Of a stretch of 11,372 nt of DNA, positions 6,506-11,372 are shown in pieces. A model generated the notes under the pieces. The model had not been told where the DNA came from. It made no database searches and saw only the letters and a program-made list of their open reading frames with translations. Position 1 is the first letter of the stretch, and the number at the start of each line of letters is the position of its first letter. Source of the DNA: Flavobacteriales bacterium (lineage in GTDB: Bacteria > Bacteroidota > Bacteroidia > Flavobacteriales_D > Sanyastnellaceae); NCBI GenBank assembly GCA_011524845.1, contig WTJL01000020.1:1-11372 (forward strand). The letters are read 5' to 3'. A program made the position numbers and the translations under genes.

Positions 6506-8860
6506 CAATCCGACAGAAGGCAGGAAAGGCAACTGGTTCTTGCGCTGTCCCGTGATTCGGTTGATGTAGAACACGTTTTCGCGGCTGTACACGTTGGTCA
6601 CCCCCGCGGACAGCTCCAGTTCTCCACCTCCCACGTCCTTCCAGGTTCGCTTGACGTTCAAGTCCAACCGGTGGTAAGCTGGCAAGCGACCTTCGTTGAG
6701 ACCTGCGAGGTAAATGCTCACATCTCCGGGATTGGAGGTCAGGTAATCCCCGTCGATGCCACCGCCGGTTCCAGGTGCTTGGTAGTACCCCTGGCTCTGT
6801 GTGAATGGCAACCCCGACCCGAGGTTCCAGCGGGCCGACAACAACCACGCGCCGTCGCCAAAGCCTTGGCTCGCCACCAAATTCACGTTGTGACGACGGT
6901 CAAACACGGGATCGTACCACTGGAATCCATCCCAGCGGTCCACATCGCCCAATCCGTAGACAAACCACAGGTAAGTCTCGCGCTCCTCGTACTTCACCAC
7001 CACGTCAGCCCCCATGGCGCGTCCGGTCTCCACAATGAAGTCTTTTTTGAACGCGTCGGGCTCGTCCGCGTAGGTGGTGTTGTCCGGGAACAACTTGTTG
7101 CGGTTGAAATTCGTCAGCTGGGTGAAGTGCTTGATGTACCCCTCCGTGTTGATGTTCAACCGCTCCGTCAAGTCAAATTCAAATCCTGCCACAGCGTGGT
7201 TGGCCGTTTGCAAGCTGTGCACGATCTCACGCTCTTCGCCGTTGGGCAACTGGATGTCGTCTTGCAAGTTTTGAGGCCCCGCCAAGAAGCCGTAGAACAG
7301 GTTGACGATGTCCCGATCAGAGTTGGCGCTGATCACGTTTTGGGAGTACATCCCTCCTGCTGCCTTGAGTCGAAGACGTTCGCTCGCCTTGTACTTGATG
7401 CCAAACCGAGGCTCCATCCGCCCCCTTGCAAGAGAACTGTAGTACTGCAAGCGAAGGCTCGGCTGAACGATCCAAGGGCCACGCTTCACCGTGTAGTCCA
7501 CGTAGCCTCCGAGTTCTGTGGTGTTTTCTTGCTGCTGGACCGCCACCTGCAACGAATTGAACGTCTCAAAGTCGGTCTGCATGCCCACCACTTCCAAGCC
7601 GTACTCCACGTTGTCCTCTCCCAGGACGTATTTGAAGTCGAGGCCAAAGTTGAAGCCCTGCACCTCGCTGTACCGCGCGGGAGAACCGACTTCGTCAAAG
7701 TTGATGCGGTAGTTGCTCAGTGCGAAATGTCCGTTCAACAAAACGGAGCTTCCGGGAGGCACCACGGTGAAGGTTCCCCCTCCGCCCACGTTTCGCCAGC
7801 CGTAGTTGGCAAAGTCCACCCCAGTGCTGTCGTCCAGCACACTGGCGTTGTCCACAAAGTTGAATCCAAAGACGCTGAGCTTCGAACCGTCGCCCCCGCC
7901 AAAGGTGATCTTGCCATAGGCATCGGTGAAGCCAAAAGGCAACCGGCCATCGTCGATGTAAGGGTAGAACAGCTGCGACGTTTGCTCAAGGTAGCTGTGC
8001 TTCACGCTCAACAAGTAGCTGATGCCGCCCGTGCGGTCTTTGGACATGGGCCTGAGTGGGCCGTGAACCAACAGTTTGGCACCAAAGGGGCTCGCCCCTA
8101 CACGGCCTTCGGTTTCGCGCATGTTTCCGTCGCGCGTGCGGATGTCCATCACGCTGCTGATGCGCCCACCATATTTGGCGGAAAAGGCCCCCGTGTAGAC
8201 ATCTGCGTTGGACAACGCGTCGGAGTCAAACACACTGAAAAGTCCGATGCTGTGAAAGGCGTTGTAAATCAACATGCCGTCGAGCAGCACCTTGTTTTGG
8301 ATGGGCGAACCACCGCGGATGTACAGCTGCCCACCTTGGTCACCCGTGGACACAAAACCCGGCAACACTTGCAGGGCTTGCACCAAATCAGGGGCACCAC
8401 CAAAGCTTGGAATGCGCTTGATGTCTGCAGGACGAATGGTCTCTACAGAGGTGCGGACTTGGGTCGTTTGTTCTTCACGGTCTGCACGAACTTCAGCCCC
8501 CTCCAAGGTCACCACTTTGGATTCAAGCAAGATGTTGCGGGTCAATACTTTGCCGTCTCTTATCTCAACAGCCTCACGAATGGTTTCATATTCGAGACTG
8601 GTGACCATCAAGGTGTATTGACCTGCGGGAATTCGGCTCAAACTGAAGTACCCTTCCACGTCACTGGACACCCCATACGCGGTGCCTTCCAACGTGACCG
8701 AGGCAAACATCACAGCTTCTCCTGAAGCTTCAGACTTCAAGAATCCTTTGACGGTGCCTTGGGACCAGGCGGTGGACATGAATCCGGAAAGAAGGAGCGC
8801 CAACGCATAGGGTGTCCAACCGGCCCAACGGGGACCGTGAGTCTGTGAGGTTTCTTGCAT
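6491..8860 (-). CDS. TonB-dependent outer-membrane receptor with carboxypeptidase-regulatory-like domain
   Basis: A 789-residue outer-membrane receptor/transporter driven by TonB. Domains in order: signal peptide 1-34 ending in TAWSQ; a CarboxypepD-regulatory-like beta-sandwich about 35-115 (GTVKGFLKSEASGEAVMFAS, SSDVEGYFSL); a plug about 135-245 containing PDLVQALQVLPGFV, GGQLYIRGGSP, NKVLLDGMLIYN and SAKYGGRISSVMDIRTRDGN; then a beta-barrel to the C-terminus, ending in Trp-Ser-Phe with a terminal aromatic as expected for BAM substrates. There is no SusD-like partner and no sigma/anti-sigma pair beside it, and no N-terminal signalling (STN) domain, so it is not a typical SusC and its ligand is unknown. 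ATG 8858-8860 lies 17 nt after the helicase stop on the same strand, so read-through transcription is likely. Confidence 0.92.
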   Translation of the reverse strand: MQETSQTHGPRWAGWTPYALALLLSGFMSTAWSQGTVKGFLKSEASGEAVMFASVTLEGTAYGVSSDVEGYFSLSRIPAGQYTLMVTSLEYETIREAVEIRDGKVLTRNILLESKVVTLEGAEVRADREEQTTQVRTSVETIRPADIKRIPSFGGAPDLVQALQVLPGFVSTGDQGGQLYIRGGSPIQNKVLLDGMLIYNAFHSIGLFSVFDSDALSNADVYTGAFSAKYGGRISSVMDIRTRDGNMRETEGRVGASPFGAKLLVHGPLRPMSKDRTGGISYLLSVKHSYLEQTSQLFYPYIDDGRLPFGFTDAYGKITFGGGDGSKLSVFGFNFVDNASVLDDSTGVDFANYGWRNVGGGGTFTVVPPGSSVLLNGHFALSNYRINFDEVGSPARYSEVQGFNFGLDFKYVLGEDNVEYGLEVVGMQTDFETFNSLQVAVQQQENTTELGGYVDYTVKRGPWIVQPSLRLQYYSSLARGRMEPRFGIKYKASERLRLKAAGGMYSQNVISANSDRDIVNLFYGFLAGPQNLQDDIQLPNGEEREIVHSLQTANHAVAGFEFDLTERLNINTEGYIKHFTQLTNFNRNKLFPDNTTYADEPDAFKKDFIVETGRAMGADVVVKYEERETYLWFVYGLGDVDRWDGFQWYDPVFDRRHNVNLVASQGFGDGAWLLSARWNLGSGLPFTQSQGYYQAPGTGGGIDGDYLTSNPGDVSIYLAGLNEGRLPAYHRLDLNVKRTWKDVGGGELELSAGVTNVYSRENVFYINRITGQRKNQLPFLPSVGLDWSF

Positions 8861-8877
8861 GGAAGGTCAAAAATACA

Positions 8878-11322
8878 TCAGGCCCACGCCATTCGCTTCA
8901 GCCGATCTTCCAACGTCTCCGAAGAAAGCCGCTCCCTGAGGCGGTCGACAAACAAAGGAAAGGCCAACGGGGAAGGCTTCTCCAGCTCACAGTGCACCAC
9001 CTCCCGGTCAGACATGCCCTGAAGCCATTGAAGCAGACGCCCAAACTCCAGCTGGTCTGCCAACATCTCGTCCTGTGCTTGGCGCAGCAACAGATTGTCT
9101 GGATCGTGGTCCTGAAACACTTGAAGCAGCAGGTTCGTGGAGGTCAGCAGGTGACGCTCCTTGACCGTTGCTCCTGGAAACCCAAGGAACACAAGGCCCG
9201 CAATGGTGGCAACGTCTCTGAATTTTCGGCGAACGAGTTCCGACGCGTTGAATCCTGCGCTGAGGTCGTCCATCAAGTGGCTCGGGTCAAGCAGGTTGGC
9301 CTCCTCCACCCGTTCCCAAAGAATCGGCTGGTCGGACAAAAGCTCGAGGCCGTCGTCGTTGCACGCCCAGTTGAAGGTTTGGGGGGACAACAAACTCAAC
9401 CTATAAGCCAGCAACATGGCCAATGCCTCGTGCACCTTTCTCCCCTCAAATGGATACAGAAACAGGTGGTGCCCATCGCCGTCCTCCAACGTTTCCACCA
9501 GGAGTTGGTGGGCCCGAGGGATTCGACTGCGTTCGGCTTGGATTTGGACCATCGGGGCGAGCCGCTGAAGCTCGGGTTCCCACTCGGCTGTGGGGTCCGC
9601 CATTCGGTCCCAGGCCAGACGGAGCCGGTGCGAGAGTTCAGAGCTGAGCGACATTCTCCCTCCCATCCATGCGGGCGTCCGTGCCGTGGTCGATTTGGAA
9701 CGTCGCACCTTGGCCACCAACCCTTGAAAGGACACCAGCGCCACGGAATGCCCCGCAAACACAAAGGAATCCCCTTCTTTCAAGGAGGCGACAAACGTCT
9801 CTTCCACATGACCGAGCAACCCCTGGCCTTTGAGGTGCACAGCGACCATCGTGGCACTGACTATGGCCCCCATGCTCATTCGGTGTTGCCTTGCTTTGGT
9901 GCGGTCGCGTATGACCCATCGTCCATCCTCGTCCACGTCCACCCTTCGGTGCTCGGTGTACGCGCGAAGCGAGGGACCTCCCGTGGAGATGATGTCGAGG
10001 CATTGGCGCCAGTCGTCTTGTTCCATGTCCTGGAAGGCATGGGTGCCCAACAACACGTGACGCACCTCGTCAGGTTCAAAACCATCCCCCACGGCCAGTG
10101 TGCACAACCACTGGACGAGCACGTCCCAGCAAAGAATGACGGGTGTTTTGGGCTCAATTTCCCCGTAGGCAATGGCCTCACGCAGCGCCACCGCCTCCAC
10201 GAGTTCGAGGCCATGGGTGGGCACGAAATGGGCCTTGCTGGTCTCGCCTGGGCGGTGTCCGCAACGTCCCGCCCTTTGAATCATGCGGGACACGCCCTTG
10301 GGTCCGCCGATTTGGACCACCGCATCCACCGGTCGAAAATCCACCCCCAAATCGAGGGAGGCGGTGCACACCACCGCCCGGAGACGGCCGTCGTGCAGGG
10401 CGTCTTCCACCCACTCCCTGAGCTCACGTGAAATGGACCCGTGGTGCATCGCCAAAATGCCGGCCCACTCTGGCTTGTGCTGCAACAAGGCTTGGTACCA
10501 CACCTCGGCCTGTCGTCGGGTGTTGGTGAAGACCAAGGTGCTTTGGTGGGCCTCCACCACGTCGGCCACCTCGTCCAACAACTGCAATCCAATGTGTCCG
10601 GCCCAGGGCAGTCGCGCAAAAGCCTTGGGCATGGTGCTTTCCACCTCAATGTCTTTGTGGATGTCAGCCTTGACAATCACGCCTTGCGCCGACCCGACAA
10701 GCGCTTCCAAGGCCGACTCCGGCGCCGCCAATGTCGCGCTCACCCCCCATACCCCGGTGCGGCGGCCCTCTGCCGCGGCGACGTGCCGAATCCAAGACAC
10801 GGCCAATTCAACCTGCACCCCTCGTTTGGACCCCAAAAGCTCATGCCACTCGTCCACCACCACCATGCGGGCGTGGGACAACCGCTTGACGCCGCCCTTT
10901 TGGGCCACGAGGATGTGCAGCGACTCAGGGGTGGTGATCAGAATGTCGGGAAGGGACGTCCGCTGCCTCGCCTTTTCCTTGGCCGAGGTGTCTCCGGTTC
11001 GGGTTCCCACTTCCCAGGCCAATCCCAGCCCCTCGACCATCGCACGTGCCGCATCGGCAATGTCCGCAGACAACGCGCGCAACGGCGCCACCCAAATCAG
11101 CTTGACGCCTTTGGAGGTGCACGACGTGGCCGCCGCATGGGACAACACGTGCCCCATGGCCGCGTAAGTCTTTCCGCTTCCTGTGGGGGCCTGAAGCAGG
11201 CCGTCCAGTCCATGACGGCAGGCCTCCCACACGTCACGCTGAAAAGCCTGTGGACGCCAGCCCTTTTGCTCAAACCATCGTTCGAGAGGCTCGTGGGGAG
11301 ACAAGGAAGCTTGGGTCGGCAT
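8878..11322 (-). CDS. Ligase-associated DEXH-box DNA helicase (Lhr family)
   Basis: A superfamily 2 ATP-dependent DNA helicase of the Lhr type, close to the ligase-associated DEXH helicase family that often sits beside an ATP-dependent DNA ligase and a metallophosphoesterase (PdeM) in repair clusters. Numbered from the ATG at 11320-11322 (814 residues): an N-terminal WFEQKGWRPQAFQRDVW Q-motif region (16-32), motif I APTGSGKT (45-52), motif II DEWH (157-160), motif III SAT (195-197), motif V TASLDLGVDF (320-329), motif VI QRAGRCGHRPG (349-359), then a long C-terminal Lhr-core region of about 400 residues. Length is normal for the family. An in-frame ATG at 11365-11367 would add 15 residues, and the frame stays open to the window edge; the shorter start was chosen because WF-x(3)-GW usually lies about 15 residues from the N-terminus. 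The ligase would lie outside the window. No PdeM gene follows; the TonB receptor does. Confidence 0.9.
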   Translation of the reverse strand: MPTQASLSPHEPLERWFEQKGWRPQAFQRDVWEACRHGLDGLLQAPTGSGKTYAAMGHVLSHAAATSCTSKGVKLIWVAPLRALSADIADAARAMVEGLGLAWEVGTRTGDTSAKEKARQRTSLPDILITTPESLHILVAQKGGVKRLSHARMVVVDEWHELLGSKRGVQVELAVSWIRHVAAAEGRRTGVWGVSATLAAPESALEALVGSAQGVIVKADIHKDIEVESTMPKAFARLPWAGHIGLQLLDEVADVVEAHQSTLVFTNTRRQAEVWYQALLQHKPEWAGILAMHHGSISRELREWVEDALHDGRLRAVVCTASLDLGVDFRPVDAVVQIGGPKGVSRMIQRAGRCGHRPGETSKAHFVPTHGLELVEAVALREAIAYGEIEPKTPVILCWDVLVQWLCTLAVGDGFEPDEVRHVLLGTHAFQDMEQDDWRQCLDIISTGGPSLRAYTEHRRVDVDEDGRWVIRDRTKARQHRMSMGAIVSATMVAVHLKGQGLLGHVEETFVASLKEGDSFVFAGHSVALVSFQGLVAKVRRSKSTTARTPAWMGGRMSLSSELSHRLRLAWDRMADPTAEWEPELQRLAPMVQIQAERSRIPRAHQLLVETLEDGDGHHLFLYPFEGRKVHEALAMLLAYRLSLLSPQTFNWACNDDGLELLSDQPILWERVEEANLLDPSHLMDDLSAGFNASELVRRKFRDVATIAGLVFLGFPGATVKERHLLTSTNLLLQVFQDHDPDNLLLRQAQDEMLADQLEFGRLLQWLQGMSDREVVHCELEKPSPLAFPLFVDRLRERLSSETLEDRLKRMAWA

Positions 11323-11372
11323 GGTGCACAAAGGAACATCGTGCAACGCGCTCAGTTCAAACAACATTTCCG

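Noticed and set aside
6671..8725. 684-residue plus-strand ORF opposite the TonB receptor
   Set aside because: It is a codon-register mirror of the receptor; its His/Val/Gln-rich composition reflects reverse-complemented codons, with no signal peptide or motif.
6491..8860. SusC-type glycan importer
   Set aside because: No SusD partner lies beside it, and its length (789 residues) is shorter than typical SusC proteins; a generic TonB receptor is the safer call.
8812..10431. 539-residue plus-strand ORF opposite the helicase
   Set aside because: It is also a codon-register mirror; the helicase motifs on the other strand are unmistakable.
1..11372. CRISPR array, tRNA, rRNA, insertion sequence or phage genes
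   Set aside because: No spaced repeats, cloverleaf-like stretches, transposase motifs or terminal inverted repeats were seen; almost all bases are in well-recognised chromosomal genes.

Overview
The window is a stretch of ordinary chromosome from a GC-rich member of the Bacteroidota. This rests on lineage-typical proteins: the Bacteroidetes version of RNA polymerase omega/Rpb6, a DUF4835/PorD protein, a TonB-dependent receptor with an N-terminal carboxypeptidase-regulatory-like domain, a Bacteroidetes-type alpha-oxoamine synthase, and signal peptides ending in Ser-Gln. The gene order bamD-rpoZ-coaBC-DUF4835-recN is, from my general knowledge, conserved in this phylum. Family or genus cannot be fixed from the sequence alone.

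Layout. Positions 1-1319 (minus strand) hold a PLP-dependent alpha-oxoamine synthase (serine palmitoyltransferase / cysteate acyltransferase type). It is followed 7 nt downstream by the first 22 codons of truA, cut off by the window edge. A divergent intergenic region of about 126 bp (1320-1445) carries a candidate Bacteroidetes promoter for the synthase gene. Positions 1446-6486 (plus strand) form one tightly packed operon: bamD (outer-membrane assembly lipoprotein), rpoZ (RNA polymerase omega), coaBC (coenzyme A synthesis), porD/DUF4835 (linked to type IX secretion) and recN (double-strand-break repair). Gaps are 3 to 12 nt or short stop/start overlaps. recN converges on a TonB-dependent receptor gene (6491-8860, minus), and a perfect 8-bp hairpin covers both stop codons. 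Upstream of the receptor, on the same strand and 17 nt away, lies the gene for an Lhr-type ligase-associated DEXH helicase (8878-11322, possibly longer). Its 5' end is near the right edge of the window.

How the parts relate. Several genes concern the Gram-negative envelope: acyl-amino lipid synthesis, BAM, PorD and the TonB receptor. Two concern DNA repair (recN and the helicase), and the rest are core metabolism or information processing. There is no mobile element, CRISPR array, rRNA, tRNA or phage gene, and I see no defence or biosynthetic island. No gap exceeds 300 bases. I found no credible new multi-gene system. The points worth a second look are local: non-canonical residues in CoaBC, an unusual BamD lipobox, a TTG start, the shared hairpin, the helicase frame open to the window edge, and full-length mirror-frame ORFs caused by avoidance of three codons.
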